Assembly: GCF_000591035.1 (NCBI RefSeq)
Contig: NC_022521.1
Span: forward strand, 1,116,001-1,180,000
Length of the DNA: 64,000 nt
Direction: 5' to 3'
From: Aeropyrum camini SY1 = JCM 12091
GTDB taxonomy: Archaea > Thermoproteota > Thermoprotei_A > Sulfolobales > Acidilobaceae
The notes below the pieces were generated by a model. That model was not told the origin of the DNA. It ran no database searches and saw nothing but the letters and a program-made list of their open reading frames with translations. Within the stretch, counting starts at the first letter, position 1. Every line of letters starts with the position of its first letter. Below, piece by piece: positions 41,157-52,383 of the stretch. A program made the translations under genes and the position numbers.

Positions 41157-42037
41157 CCGGCCATCGCCTCCTCCACACCCGGCTCCACTAGGTCGACGCC
41201 GAGGACCTCGACGCCCTGCCTGGCGAGATGTGCTAACGCCTGGTAGAAGCCCGGCAGGGGTTCTTCGACCCTGACTAGAACCCCCAGCCCGTCCTCCACC
41301 GCGCTGAAGCCTAGGCTCCTGAGCAGTGCTGCGGCTCGGCTGGGGTCTGAGGTCCTCAGCCTCGCTAGCCTGGCCCTCCTGAACAGCTCCTCCGGCCTCC
41401 CCCTCGCCGCCAGCCTGCCGGCTGTGAGCACGTATATCCTCGTGGCGACTCTCAGCAGCTCTACTATGACGTGGCTGGAGACGAGGAGGGATAGGCCGTG
41501 CTCCCTGTTGAGCCTGGCTAGGAGCCTGAGGACCTCCCTCCTCTCCAGGGGGTCTAGGTTTGAGGTGGGCTCGTCGGCTACGAGGAACCTGGGCTCGCCT
41601 AGGAGTGCGTGGGCTATCGCTGCCCTCTGCTTGAGCCCCGCGCTCAGCTCCGAGAAAGCCTTCCACTCGTGGCCCTCGAGCCCCACAGCCCTTATAGCCC
41701 AGTCAACCCTGGAGGGGCTGGAGCCGTAGACGGCCGCCGCGGACTCGAGGAACTCCACCACCGGCATGGAGGAGGGTAGGTTAGGCCTTTCAAACACAAC
41801 CCCCACCCCCTCCCTAGCCCCGGGCTCCCTCCACGGGTCTAGGCCGTTGAGCAGCACCCTACCAGCGTCCCTCCTAGCCAGGCCCAGCGAGACCTTTATG
41901 AGCGTTGTCTTCCCGGCGCCGTTGGGGCCCACGAGGCCGACCGCCTCGCCGCGGCCTACCTCTAGGCTAACCCCGTCGAGCACCGTCTGACCCTTGTACC
42001 GCTTAACTATACCCTCGGCCTCTAGAACTGCGTCCAA
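41153..42037 (-). CDS. ABC transporter ATP-binding protein (CcmA/NatA type)
   Basis: 294 aa. Walker A GPNGAGKTTLIK, the signature LSAGLKQRAAIAHALLG, Walker B FLVADEPTSNLDPLE and the H-loop VSSHV are visible; the signature has SAG in place of SGG. A C-terminal ~75-residue domain (RARLARLRTSDPSRAAALL onward) is usual in this exporter class. First gene of a three-gene coupled operon. Confidence 0.9.
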   Translation of the reverse strand: MDAVLEAEGIVKRYKGQTVLDGVSLEVGRGEAVGLVGPNGAGKTTLIKVSLGLARRDAGRVLLNGLDPWREPGAREGVGVVFERPNLPSSMPVVEFLESAAAVYGSSPSRVDWAIRAVGLEGHEWKAFSELSAGLKQRAAIAHALLGEPRFLVADEPTSNLDPLERREVLRLLARLNREHGLSLLVSSHVIVELLRVATRIYVLTAGRLAARGRPEELFRRARLARLRTSDPSRAAALLRSLGFSAVEDGLGVLVRVEEPLPGFYQALAHLARQGVEVLGVDLVEPGVEEAMAG

Positions 42038-42094
42038 GAGCTCACCGCCCCCTGAGGGCTAGCCACACCACAGTGTTGTGTTGGTTGGGCCGAT

Positions 42095-43279
42095 TTAACC
42101 TGAGGACCTCGCCCCCGCCGCCCTGAGGGCTAGGAGGGAGGAGAAGGCGAGTAGGAGCGTGCTTAAGGAGACTCCAACAGCTATACCCTCGAGCCCCATG
42201 GCCCCGCTTAGGATCCCGCCGAGGGGGGCTCCCAGGGCTACTCCAAGTATGTTGCTCACCTGCTGCACCGCTACTGAGGTGCCCCTCGACCATGGAGGGA
42301 CTGTTATGGCCAGGTATGTGCTGAGGGTCATGCCAGCCCCTATGAGGGGGCCGTAGAGGGCGGCGAAGAGGGCTACCTCCCCGGCGGAGTGGGCCTGGGC
42401 TAGAAGCGAGGCACCGGCTAGCGCTGAGGCAGTTGCAGACGCTATCGCCAGGGCGCCGCGGCCAGCGTCTATAAGCCTGCCGGCGAGGAGGAAGGCTGGC
42501 AGCGATGTTAGGGAAGCTAGGCCTATAGCCATCCCTGCAACCGCCGATGCCTCCTCCTCACCCCCAGCTACCCCCTCCCCTGTTAGGGCTGTGGATAAAC
42601 CGCCTACTAGCACTCCAAAGCCCAGGTAGAGGCTGGCCATTGTAGCCGCCGCCCCTAGCACCCTAGCCTTGGAGGCGGCGAGGCCCCGGGCTACCCCGCC
42701 CCTCCTTATGACCCCTGGGTCTCTGTAGGGGAGGGCTATGGCGGCGGCGGTGCCGAGGGCTAGTATGAGGGCAAGGAGCCTTAGCGCGTTCTGGAATCCG
42801 AGAGCCTCAGCGGCCCGCCCGCCCCCGGCCGAGCCTAGGGCGACAGCTGCACCCACCACCGCCAGGTAGCGTCCAGCCGCCGAGCCCTCCCTCCCCCTCC
42901 CGCCCGCGTCTCCCACTATAGAGAAGAACGCGGGGTAGACTAGGCTCCCCCCTATGGCGTGGAGCGCCCTGTAGAGAGCCAGCTCCCCGGGGGTGGAGGC
43001 GGTGGTGTAGAGGGCTATGGCCAGCGTATCCCATGCCAGCCCTGCCACTAGGGCCTTCTTCCTGCCAACCTTGTCCACGGCTAGGCCTGCGGCGAGGCTG
43101 GCTGGTATGGCTACCATGCTGTATAGCCCAGCTATGAAGCCCGCCTCCGCTTTTGAGGCTCCCAGGTGCTCGGCATACGCCGCGACAACTCCTAGTAGGA
43201 ACGCCGTGTCCATCAGGCCTGCAAAGCCAGCTAGAGCTAGGAGCAGGCTACCTTTGAGCCCTAGGCCGGGCAGGGCCAA
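42095..43279 (-). CDS. Major facilitator superfamily transporter
   Basis: 394 aa with 12 hydrophobic segments. The MFS loop 2-3 motif is clear (GLAVDKVGRKKALVAGL), and a weaker copy follows TM8 (LLAGRLIDAGRG). It resembles drug or metabolite efflux carriers; the substrate is not readable. Starts at a TTG after GGGGTAGGACGGC. High Ala/Gly content reflects the local high GC. Stands between an ABC operon and a peptidase gene, both on the same strand. Confidence 0.88.
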   Translation of the reverse strand: MALPGLGLKGSLLLALAGFAGLMDTAFLLGVVAAYAEHLGASKAEAGFIAGLYSMVAIPASLAAGLAVDKVGRKKALVAGLAWDTLAIALYTTASTPGELALYRALHAIGGSLVYPAFFSIVGDAGGRGREGSAAGRYLAVVGAAVALGSAGGGRAAEALGFQNALRLLALILALGTAAAIALPYRDPGVIRRGGVARGLAASKARVLGAAATMASLYLGFGVLVGGLSTALTGEGVAGGEEEASAVAGMAIGLASLTSLPAFLLAGRLIDAGRGALAIASATASALAGASLLAQAHSAGEVALFAALYGPLIGAGMTLSTYLAITVPPWSRGTSVAVQQVSNILGVALGAPLGGILSGAMGLEGIAVGVSLSTLLLAFSSLLALRAAGARSSG

Positions 43280-43315
43280 GCCGTCCTACCCCGGTGGAGG
43301 GTTGTTTCGGCGCTG

Positions 43316-44641
43316 CTACCCGTGTATCGTGCTTGCGAGTCGCCTGTAGAACTCTACCGCAACCTCAAGATGGCCTATATAGACGTACTCGTCGGGCCCG
43401 TGTATGTTGCCGCCGAGGGGGCCGTAGTCTATAGCCTGGGAGCCCCGCGGGCTGAAGTACCTGCTGTCACTCGCCCCCGCAGCCTCCCTCGGCTCGCCGG
43501 GGAGGCCTAGCGACGTGTTTATGGCTAGGGCGAGTCTCACGAGCTCGGCGCTGCGGGGGGTGTAGAGGTAGCCTCCCCCACCCTCGACCCTGTACTCCCA
43601 CTCAACCCTCGACCCCAGGCTCTCCTCGAGGCTCCTGGCAACCGCCTCCTCGACGACGCTCCGGTCACCGGTCATGGCCCTAACGTCGACAACAACCTCG
43701 TGCCAGCCCCCCTCTAGCCTGTAGACGTTGGGCGTCGCCGTGACGCCGTAGTCGCTGTAGAGGAGGCCTGTGGGCGTTATTCGGGAGAGGGGTATGAGGC
43801 TTGCTAGGAGTGCTGTGAGGCCGGCGTCGTATACCCCCGAGCCGTCGCCGCCAGGCTCTAGAGCCTCGAGCTCTACGCTCCCGGGGAGTACGTTGCTCTT
43901 CACCCACTCGCCGCTGAGGCTCGAGGCGAGCAGGCCAGCCTCCCTGACGAGGGCGGCGGCCTCCAGGAGGGGGTGGGTGTCTACCCCTGGGATGAAGTAG
44001 GCTGCATGCCTCGTGGGCCTCCCCCTCACCCGGAGCCCCAGCTTTTTCACGCTCCTCGACACCCCCTCGGCCTCCCCGCTCTCCCTCTTGACCCTCACTA
44101 CAGCGTTGAAGGCGTTCCTCCTCCTCGTTATGACAGCCCCCATGCTGCCGTCACCGTTAACAACGTAGTCCGGCCATAGCCCCTCGGACCTCAGCCTCTC
44201 GGCTAGCCATCCAGCCCCTCTCCCCCCGCCTATCTCCTCGTCCCCAGTGAAGGCGGCCACAACAGTGCCGCGGGCGGGCTCGAAGCCCGAGAGGGCGAGC
44301 GATATCGCGGCCACGTTGGACTTGTCGTCTGCGGCGCCCCGCCCGTAGAGCCTCCCCTCGAGCACTAGGGGCTTGAACGGCTCGGTAACTCTCCATCCAT
44401 GCCCCGGGGGGACTACGTCAAAGTGGGCCATGAAGAGGGTCACAGGCCTCCCGGAGCCCGTCATGTAGAGTAGTATGGGCACGCCCTCGTTCTCCACAAG
44501 CTCCATGTCCAGCCCCGTATGCTCCTTCAAAATACGCCTAACCTCCTCCCCCTCGCTAACACCAACATACCTGCTAGCGGAAGGATCGTTTACACTCTCC
44601 ACCTCGACAAGCCTGGATAGCAGCTCAACAACACTGGCCAA
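43316..44641 (-). CDS. M20-family metallopeptidase / ArgE-DapE-like deacylase
   Basis: 441 aa, two-zinc hydrolase. Metal and catalytic motifs: LFMAHFDVVPPG (His, catalytic Asp), GRGAADDKSNVA (bridging Asp), FTGDEEIGG (catalytic Glu and metal Glu) and a terminal GGNIHGPDEYVYIGH (His). A dimerisation insert lies between. Could be an aminopeptidase/carboxypeptidase or deacetylase for arginine or lysine intermediates; no pathway gene is adjacent. TTG start. Confidence 0.88.
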   Translation of the reverse strand: MASVVELLSRLVEVESVNDPSASRYVGVSEGEEVRRILKEHTGLDMELVENEGVPILLYMTGSGRPVTLFMAHFDVVPPGHGWRVTEPFKPLVLEGRLYGRGAADDKSNVAAISLALSGFEPARGTVVAAFTGDEEIGGGRGAGWLAERLRSEGLWPDYVVNGDGSMGAVITRRRNAFNAVVRVKRESGEAEGVSRSVKKLGLRVRGRPTRHAAYFIPGVDTHPLLEAAALVREAGLLASSLSGEWVKSNVLPGSVELEALEPGGDGSGVYDAGLTALLASLIPLSRITPTGLLYSDYGVTATPNVYRLEGGWHEVVVDVRAMTGDRSVVEEAVARSLEESLGSRVEWEYRVEGGGGYLYTPRSAELVRLALAINTSLGLPGEPREAAGASDSRYFSPRGSQAIDYGPLGGNIHGPDEYVYIGHLEVAVEFYRRLASTIHG

Positions 44642-44748
44642 GCCGCGGGCACCAAGGAGGATCTAACGGTGCATACAGGTGTTAAAGTATGGAGTATAGC
44701 CTAGGCTATACTAGCAAGGATACCCGATAAAACAGGAGAGCAGCTTTG

Positions 44749-44771
44749 GAGCGCCGCCTCCATCCACCAGC
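44749..44771. repeat. Pre-23S processing stem, 3' arm
   Basis: 23 bases that are exactly complementary to 48947-48969. The two arms enclose the whole 23S gene. In archaea such stems carry the bulge-helix-bulge cut by the tRNA-splicing endonuclease to free pre-23S. The exact cut sites were not placed. Confidence 0.75.
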
Positions 44772-45271
44772 AGGGCACAACACAAGCCGAGGATCCAGTG
44801 GGCGGCCCACAGCACGGGGCGCTAGGGCCAACTCCCCCAGCGCTCCCCGCCCCTCCGGGTGGCCGCTGGGGCCCCAGCAGCAGACGCCGCCGGGCCCTCT
44901 GGACCCCGCTCAGGGGCGGACAGCGCAGCTATACACCATGCTGTCCGCCCCCAGGCGAGCAGCCTACGGCCTCGGGCGATTGGGAGCGGCGGGCTACACC
45001 CCTCGGGGGCTAAGCCCCCTCGGGGCTCACACCCCCGCCCCATCAACCCCGTCTTCTACGGGAGCCCTCGTGGACGCCGGCTCGAGGCCGGCGCCCAACG
45101 GCCGCCTCTTTTCGGGGAGGGGTTCCCGCTTAGATGCTTTCAGCGGTTACCCCCTACGGCTTAGCTGCCCGGCGTTGCCCACCAGGACAACCGGTACACC
45201 AGAGGCCGCGGCGCCCCGTTCCTCTCGTACTAAGGGCACCTTCCCCTCAGGCGGCCCACACCCCCCGCGGG

Positions 45272-45310
<39 letters not shown>

Positions 45311-45951
45311 ACGTTCCCCTTTAATGGGCGGGCAGCCCCACCCTTGGGGGCTGCTGCACCCCCAGGATGGGAAGAGCCGACATCGAGGTAGCAAACCGCG
45401 GGGTCGATGGGGGCTCTCGCCCGCGACGACTCTGTTATCCCCGGGGTAACTTTTCTGTCGTGCCCGGCCCCCACCGAGGGGGCACGAGCGTGCGCTAGGC
45501 CACGGTTTCCCGGCCGGACCCCTTGCTTTCAGGGGTCCGGTCAGGCCGGCTTTTGCCCTTGCACTCTACGGCGGAGTTCTGACCCGCCTGAGCCGACCTT
45601 TGGGCGCCCGTGTTACCCTTTCGCGGGCGTGCCGCCCCAGCCAAACCGCCCACCCGACGCTGTCCCCCGCCCACACGGGGCGGGGTTAGGCCCCCGGGCG
45701 GGGGTGGGTGGTGTTTCATGGACGCCTCCCCACCCCCCGGAGAGGGTGGCTCACAGGCTCCCACCTACGCTACGCACCCCCACCCGGGGGCCAACGCCGG
45801 GCTGCGGTAAAGCTCCACGGGGTCTTCTCTCCCTGCGGGGGGATGCCGGACTGTGCACCGGCTCAGGGGGTTCACGGGGCCCCGGGCCAGGACAGTGGGG
45901 ACCTCGTTGACCCGTTCATGCGCGCCGGAACTTACCCGGCAAGGCATTTGG

Positions 45952-46455
45952 CTACCTTTCTCCCGGGGGCTCCACCGCCTTATCACAAGGAATAATCTTC
46001 AAAATTTCTTCTAGCGAGCGTTTTCGCTTAGACTTTTTATTTAGGCTAGATAGGGAGTACGATTTCAATACCAAGTCTCTTATGACGCAACACTCGACTC
46101 GTCTATATTTCATTCGGGTTAACGTTAATACAATCTCACGGAACATCTCGAATCCTCTTTTCTTGACGATTAATGGTAGACGATCCAATTTAGGGATTAG
46201 ACAATCAGCAAGAGCCTCTAGCCTATCAACCACATATAATGTTAGATGTTCTTGACCTGGTTTCGGCATCAACCTGCCACAGCCAAAGTAGTTTTTCACC
46301 ACGTTTAACACGTCTTTGCTGTCTTGTGTTATACTGAACACAGGATCGACGCGTACACGACATCTTAGATCCTCTTGAATTTTTATGCTTACTGAGAGGC
46401 TAGCTTCGGCATCTATTATTCCCGCCACATATCCCTCCAGTAGACACTGATCCAC
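45952..46455 (-). CDS. LAGLIDADG homing endonuclease of the 23S intron
   Basis: 167 aa with a single LAGLIDADG helix at residues 9-19 (YVAGIIDAEAS). The catalytic acid at the eighth position of the motif is Glu17 rather than Asp, which is tolerated in known enzymes (I-DmoI has one Glu). One motif implies a homodimer of the I-CreI type. The Lys/Arg-rich C-terminus (NKKSKRKRS) fits DNA binding. Base composition is AT-rich against the GC-rich rRNA. The GTG start lies within the intron, but the TAG stop is formed by the 3' exon (GGTAGCC). The ORF-to-intron relation matches A. pernix intron gamma as I remember it. Confidence 0.9.
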   Translation of the reverse strand: MDQCLLEGYVAGIIDAEASLSVSIKIQEDLRCRVRVDPVFSITQDSKDVLNVVKNYFGCGRLMPKPGQEHLTLYVVDRLEALADCLIPKLDRLPLIVKKRGFEMFREIVLTLTRMKYRRVECCVIRDLVLKSYSLSSLNKKSKRKRSLEEILKIIPCDKAVEPPGER

Positions 46456-46530
46456 TCTAATCTATCCTCAATAAGAAGCCAAGAAACCAAAACCCTAATA
46501 TATGCTGTGACTGGCGGTGGATAACCCCCG
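45957..46530 (-). other. 23S rRNA intron at E. coli position ~1927 (574 nt)
   Basis: The conserved crenarchaeal exon sequence CTCTTAAGGTAGCC is split into CTCTTAA (from 46531) and GGTAGCC (to 45956). The intervening 574 bases are AT-rich and bounded by GC-rich strands CGGGGGTTATCCACCGCC and GGCGGTGGAGCCCCCG that pair to form the bulge-helix-bulge region. Because of repeated A residues the cut can shift by up to two bases. Length agrees within a base with the 575-nt intron recalled for A. pernix. Confidence 0.9.
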
Positions 46531-47383
46531 TTAAGAGAGTCAGGGTTACTCCCGGCCTTCAGCGGCGCTTCGCCGGGTTGTACCCCGGTTTCACGGACCG
46601 CCAGTGGCCAGGGCTCACCCCCCGTACACACCCTTTCGGGCTAGCGGGGAGCTATGTTTTTGTTAAACAGTCAGGCCCCCCTAGGCACTGCGACCTGCGG
46701 TCCCAGGGTTCGGGCCCCAGGACCGCAGGCACCCCTTCTCCCGAAGTTACGGGGCCAATTTGCCGAGTTCCCTGGCCCGGGTTAGCCCCCAGACGCCTTG
46801 GGCTGCTCACCCAGGGGCACCTGTGTCGGTTCTCGGTACGGGCGCGGGGGATCCTTCCCCACCCCCTTTTCAAGGGCCCCAGGGGTCGGCGGAACCCGCC
46901 ATAGGCGGGCCATTCCCCCCTTCGGCCGGTTCTCGCCGTTACGGCACTCCCCGGCCTTCGGCAGGTTAGCCGGGTCGCCCCCCTAAGGGGGCCCCCGGTC
47001 CGCCTACCCCGAGGCGTCGGGGGTGGGGCCTTGCGTTGCCGCGAAGCGTACCCCCGCGGCACGGGAATGTTAACCCGTTTCCCCTTCCCGGGATCCGTGT
47101 TACGGTCCCGGTTAGGACCGGCTGACCCCCGGCTGACGACCATTGCCGGGGAACCCTTGCCCTTTCCGGCGGCGGGGATTCTCACCCCGCTTCGCTGTTA
47201 CTACCGCCGGGATCCGCGCTCGGGGCGGCTCCACCGGACCTCGCGGCCCGGCTTCTACGCCACCCCGACGCCCGCCTACCGCACGCGGCTCCATCGGAGC
47301 CGCGGCCCGGGGTCTCGGCGGCCGGCTTAAGCCCCGACCAATCTTCGGGGCCCCCCGCCTCGGCGGGTGAGCTGTTACGCACT

Positions 47384-47567
47384 CCCTCTCCGGCGGGCAC
47401 CCCACCCAAAGGTAAATAATAACGATTTATGTTGCCATCACTAGCCACTAACCCGGCGATGTAGGCAAGTGTAGACTTCATAGGCCTTCTACCCTATACT
47501 GGCATGAACTACAGAATGTAATACCAAATCAGTTAAACCCAACACGTGGAAGGGTGAGGTAACCCGC
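47384..47567 (-). other. 23S rRNA intron at E. coli position ~1085 (184 nt) with endonuclease remnant
   Basis: The GTPase-centre sequence CCATCCTCTAAAG|AGTGCGTAAC is interrupted by about 184 bases. Intron ends GCGGGTTACCTC and GTGCCCGCCGGAGAGGG pair through GCGGG/CCCGC. The body is AT-rich. Inside, 47481 down to about 47420 encodes a first LAGLIDADG helix without any following domain (see the pseudogene entry). A. pernix K1 is remembered to have a 202-nt ORF-less intron here. Confidence 0.82.
47405..47481 (-). pseudogene. Relic of a LAGLIDADG homing endonuclease gene
   Basis: From ATG 47481 the frame reads MKSTLAYIAGLVASDGNIN, a clear LAGLIDADG first helix (YIAGLVASDG) preceded by a normal N-terminus. 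After about 22 residues it runs into the structured 3' end of the intron and then the rRNA exon, so nearly the whole endonuclease is gone. An internal deletion that kept both splice ends and the N-terminus explains this best. Confidence 0.75.
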
Positions 47568-48242
47568 CTTTAGAGGATGGCTGCTGTTAGGCCCACCTCC
47601 CCGCTGTCTTAGGCGGGGGACGCCCTTTGGCTTGGCACTTAGCCGGCACTTAGGGGCCTTAACCCCGGTCTGGGTTGTTCCCCTCTCGGCCCCCGGGCTT
47701 ACCCCGGGGAACCCCACTCCCGCCATCTACGGCGGCCGCAGGTTCGGAGTTTGACTGGGCGCCGGGGGCTTTACGCCCCCTGCACGCCCAATCAGTAGCT
47801 CTACCCCACGGCCCGGCCTCCGGCGGGGCTGGCCTGCGAGCCACTTCGGCGGGAACCAGCTATCTTCCGGGCTAGATTGGCCTTTCACCCCTAGACGGGG
47901 GTCAGGGGAGCGATTTGCACGTCAGCACCCTTGCGGGCCTCCACCGGGGTTTCCCCCGGCTTCGCCCTGCCCCCGCCTAGATCGCCCGGTTTCTGGTCTC
48001 ACGGCCGTGACTCCGGGCCCTATTAGGACCCCGCCCCTCACCGGGGTCGCCCCCGGCTGCGGGCCTGTCGGTTTCCCTGCGCCTACGGGGTTGACCCCCT
48101 TAAGCTCGCCACGGCCGTGAACTCCCCGGCCCGTGTTTCAAGACGGACGGTGCGACCCCGGTCCGACCCCCTCGTACTCCCCGGTCGCCCGGGTTTCCTT
48201 CGGGGGTTTCACCCCTTTCGGGCCGCACCGTATGTCGCCGCC

Positions 48243-48321
<79 letters not shown>

Positions 48322-48946
48322 GGACGTATTTAGCCTTGGAAGTCGGTTCCTCCCAGCTTCCCACGGCAATACCAAGCCGTGGTACTCTGCCCTGCGGCAC
48401 GGGCCCCCACGGTTTCGCCTACGGGGCTATCACCCTCTACGGCGGGGCATTCCAGCCCACTTCGGCTACCGTGGGTCGGCCCGCCGGGGCTCGAAGCCCC
48501 AGCCGCAGGGCCGCAACCCCTCATCCCCCCACGGTCCTCCCGTGGGGGATTGGTTTGGGCTCTCCCCCTTTCGGTCGCCCCTACTCAGGGGATCCCTGTT
48601 GGTTTCTTTTCCTCCCCCTACTCAGATGCTTCCTTTCGGGGGGTTCCCGCCCCCAAACGGGGGCGCTGCGGGCTCTTCGCCCGCAGCGGGAAGTCCCATT
48701 CGGGGATCCCGGGTTCGACGGCTGCCTGCGCCTACCCCGGGCTTATCGCAGCTTGCCACGCCCTTCCTCGGCGCCCGAGCCGAGCCATCCCCCGGGCGGC
48801 ATAGGTGCCGTAGGCCCGCCTGGGCGGGGCCCCAAGGGCCCGGCGGCCTGCAGTGTACAGGCGCCCCAGCAGCCCCCCAAGGCAGGGAGCGCTGTCTAGG
48901 GCGGCCATGCGCCCCGCACGGGCGCCCCGGACCCTCGGCTGCACCC

Positions 48947-48969
48947 GCTGGTGGATGGAGGCGGCGCTC
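48947..48969. repeat. Pre-23S processing stem, 5' arm
   Basis: Exact 23-base complement of 44749-44771, located between the 16S 3' end and the 23S 5' end. Confidence 0.75.
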
Positions 48970-49094
48970 ACAGCAGGGCCCCCGGGGCTCGACCGCGATC
49001 CACGCAGTAGCACCCCGGGCTAGCCCTCTCGCGCCCTTCGCCCAGGAGCCCACGGCTCCTGAGCTGCATCCAACACACTAAACATCAACCATAA

Positions 49095-49114
49095 AGGGCT
49101 CTAGGACGGCGCCC
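49095..49114. repeat. Pre-16S processing stem, 3' arm
   Basis: 20 bases that are the perfect reverse complement of 50956-50975 on the other side of the 16S gene. Expected cleavage site of the splicing endonuclease in pre-rRNA. Confidence 0.75.
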
Positions 49115-49164
49115 ACACCCCCCTCACAGGCCTTTCACGAGCCCGCCCCCGGCTGCCGCCTAGC

Positions 49165-50816
<1,652 letters not shown>

Positions 50817-50955
50817 TTACGGCCGCGGCTGGCCGCGACCCCTAGGCGGCCAGCCGAGGGCGGAGAGGCTACTCGCGGGCCCAGAGGGGGGGAGGGAGCC
50901 TTTTTACAGGCTCCCATACGGGGGCGGCGAGCGTAGCCGCCCCTACCCCCTAGAA

Positions 50956-50975
50956 GGGCGCCGTCCTAGAGCCCT
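50956..50975. repeat. Pre-16S processing stem, 5' arm
   Basis: Perfect 20-base reverse complement of 49095-49114, upstream of the 16S 5' end in the rRNA leader. Confidence 0.75.
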
Positions 50976-51108
50976 GTCGAGCCCGAACTTCCCCGAGGTA
51001 GTCTCCCGGGGGTGTTCGGGCTCCCACTTGATTAAGCTTCAGGCACCAGCCGCCCCCGGTGAGGCTTGCGGGGCGGCAGTGCCGAATACTAGTCTAGAGC
51101 CCGGAGGG

Positions 51109-51117
51109 TTATAATAC
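51109..51117 (-). promoter_or_regulatory. Candidate TATA box of the rRNA operon
   Basis: GTATTATAA on the minus strand, upstream of the pre-16S stem. Initiation about 25 bases on, near 51085, would give a leader containing the whole 16S processing stem. A second candidate, GTTTAAAG around 51165-51173, cannot be excluded. Confidence 0.45.
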
Positions 51118-51197
51118 TTACGGGGGGGTCTTACTTCTGGCTTAACCGTTCCCCCAAGCGTTTAAACTTTAAACAGCGCAGCGCCGGGTTCTGGTGT

Positions 51198-51300
51198 GCC
51201 CGCGGCTGGAGGCTGGAGGCTCATCCCGGAGGAGAGGGGCTCTACAGCCCGGGGGTTCAACCCCGCGTCGCCCCCGCGCCGCCGCCGGGAAGCCGCGGGC
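51198..51300 (+). ncRNA. Candidate structured RNA closed by a 10-bp stem
   Basis: GCCCGCGGCT at 51198-51207 and its exact reverse complement at 51291-51300 enclose about 83 bases, which contain two further hairpins (GGGC-TCTACA-GCCC and GGGG-TTCAA-CCCC). A TATA-like GTTTAAACTTTAAAC lies at 51160-51174, about 25-30 bases before the stem. Neither tRNA, 5S, SRP nor RNase P signatures were found. Strand is assigned by the TATA position. The remainder, 51301-51642, is also GC-rich with hairpins and two AT-rich boxes (51304-51318, 51373-51383) but no gene I can name. Confidence 0.3.
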
Positions 51301-51642
51301 CCGTTATATAGTATATAGCTTTCGAGGAAGGGGTAATTGTGTAACGCTGCGAACCGGTTTAACCCCTCCAGCCTAATTTATAGGTTTGTGAGGGCGCCGG
51401 TGACATTGCTCGAAAGGGCGGAAGCCCCCGTTGGGGGCGGTGTAGAGCCCGCGCAGGGTTGAGGCGCCCCCCGGGTTGGTGGTGGGGTAGCCGGTTTCTC
51501 CCGCTTAAAGCCGCGTCCCACTAGTGTTATCCTTTGGGTGTGATGAGGCAGGGACGTTGCGGAGCCCCACTGGGGCTGGCTGCCCGTTGGGGCTGGGATC
51601 GCGGGTAACAAGCCTGACCCCATCGACGGCGGGTGCGGAGGT

Positions 51643-52383
51643 ATGGATTACCAGCTCATGGTGGATATCGTGGAGGAGTATGGCCTGCCAGGCCTTGCAA
51701 TAGTGTCATTCATAAACAACGCCATACCAGGCCTCCCACCCTTCTACCTGACGGTAATCTCGGCTTACGCAGCCGTCAGCGAGAACTCACACTGGCTTGC
51801 AACAGCCCTCTACGCTGGCCTCGGTGCCGGCATCGGCAAGGTCGCGCTCTTCGCCGCCAGCCTCTACCTGTTCTCCAGGACAGGCCGTGGCCGCCTAGTC
51901 AAAAAGTACTCCTCCAAGCTTATGGAGTCTAGGCGGGCTAAGGTTAGCCTCGCCATAGCAATATTCTTCATAGCACTCCTCCCGATACCCGACGACATAA
52001 TATATATACCGCTCGCGGCCACCTTCTACAACCTCCTATACTTCTCCATAGCAGTCATAACAGGCAAGCTCGTCCTAGTCACCCTATTCTACGGTGTCGG
52101 CAGAGCATCCAAAGGCCTCATAAGCGCCCTCCTAGACTACCTACTCCCCGAGGCGCCTGCCACAGGATATCCACTCGGCGCCGTGCTAATGCTAGTCGCA
52201 GTCAGCCTAGGCTTCAGCCTAGCCATAGCCGCTCTAGTGCTAGCGATAGACTGGACCAGCGTTTACACAACCTACATAAACCAGGGCAGCAGAGCCGCCG
52301 CCAAAACACTATTAAAAGAAGTAGCACGGATCGCCTCAAACACGAAAAACACGCTAAGATACGCTGTAAGGACGGGGAGATAA
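51643..52383 (+). CDS. VTT/DedA-like membrane protein
   Basis: 246 aa, about five or six hydrophobic segments. The order NNAIPGLPPFYLTV, a glycine-rich GAGIGKVALFAASLYLF helix and FIALLPIPDDIIYIPLA resembles the VTT (SNARE-associated, DedA) fold with its re-entrant loops and Pro/Asp residues. Lipid scrambling or transport is the family theme; no specific role can be given. ATG 51643 has GGAG closely upstream. The C-terminus is basic and extends about 40 residues into the cytosol. Confidence 0.7.
   Translation: MDYQLMVDIVEEYGLPGLAIVSFINNAIPGLPPFYLTVISAYAAVSENSHWLATALYAGLGAGIGKVALFAASLYLFSRTGRGRLVKKYSSKLMESRRAKVSLAIAIFFIALLPIPDDIIYIPLAATFYNLLYFSIAVITGKLVLVTLFYGVGRASKGLISALLDYLLPEAPATGYPLGAVLMLVAVSLGFSLAIAALVLAIDWTSVYTTYINQGSRAAAKTLLKEVARIASNTKNTLRYAVRTGR

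Noticed and set aside
41157-41666. N-terminal extension of the permease frame (about 170 residues, Arg/Gly/Pro/Ala-rich)
   Set aside because: It overlaps the ABC ATPase gene in another frame and has no membrane segments. TTG 41156 with the TTGA overlap explains the start.
48970-49094. A tRNA or 5S gene in the 16S-23S spacer or after 23S
   Set aside because: No cloverleaf or 5S-like sequence is visible in the spacer or in 44642-44750.
51198-51642. SRP RNA, RNase P RNA or a C/D box sRNA (a TGATGA at about 51542 and CTGA at about 51612)
   Set aside because: The conserved SRP loop and RNase P core sequences are missing, and no C'/D' boxes occur at normal spacing. Only a generic candidate ncRNA is reported.
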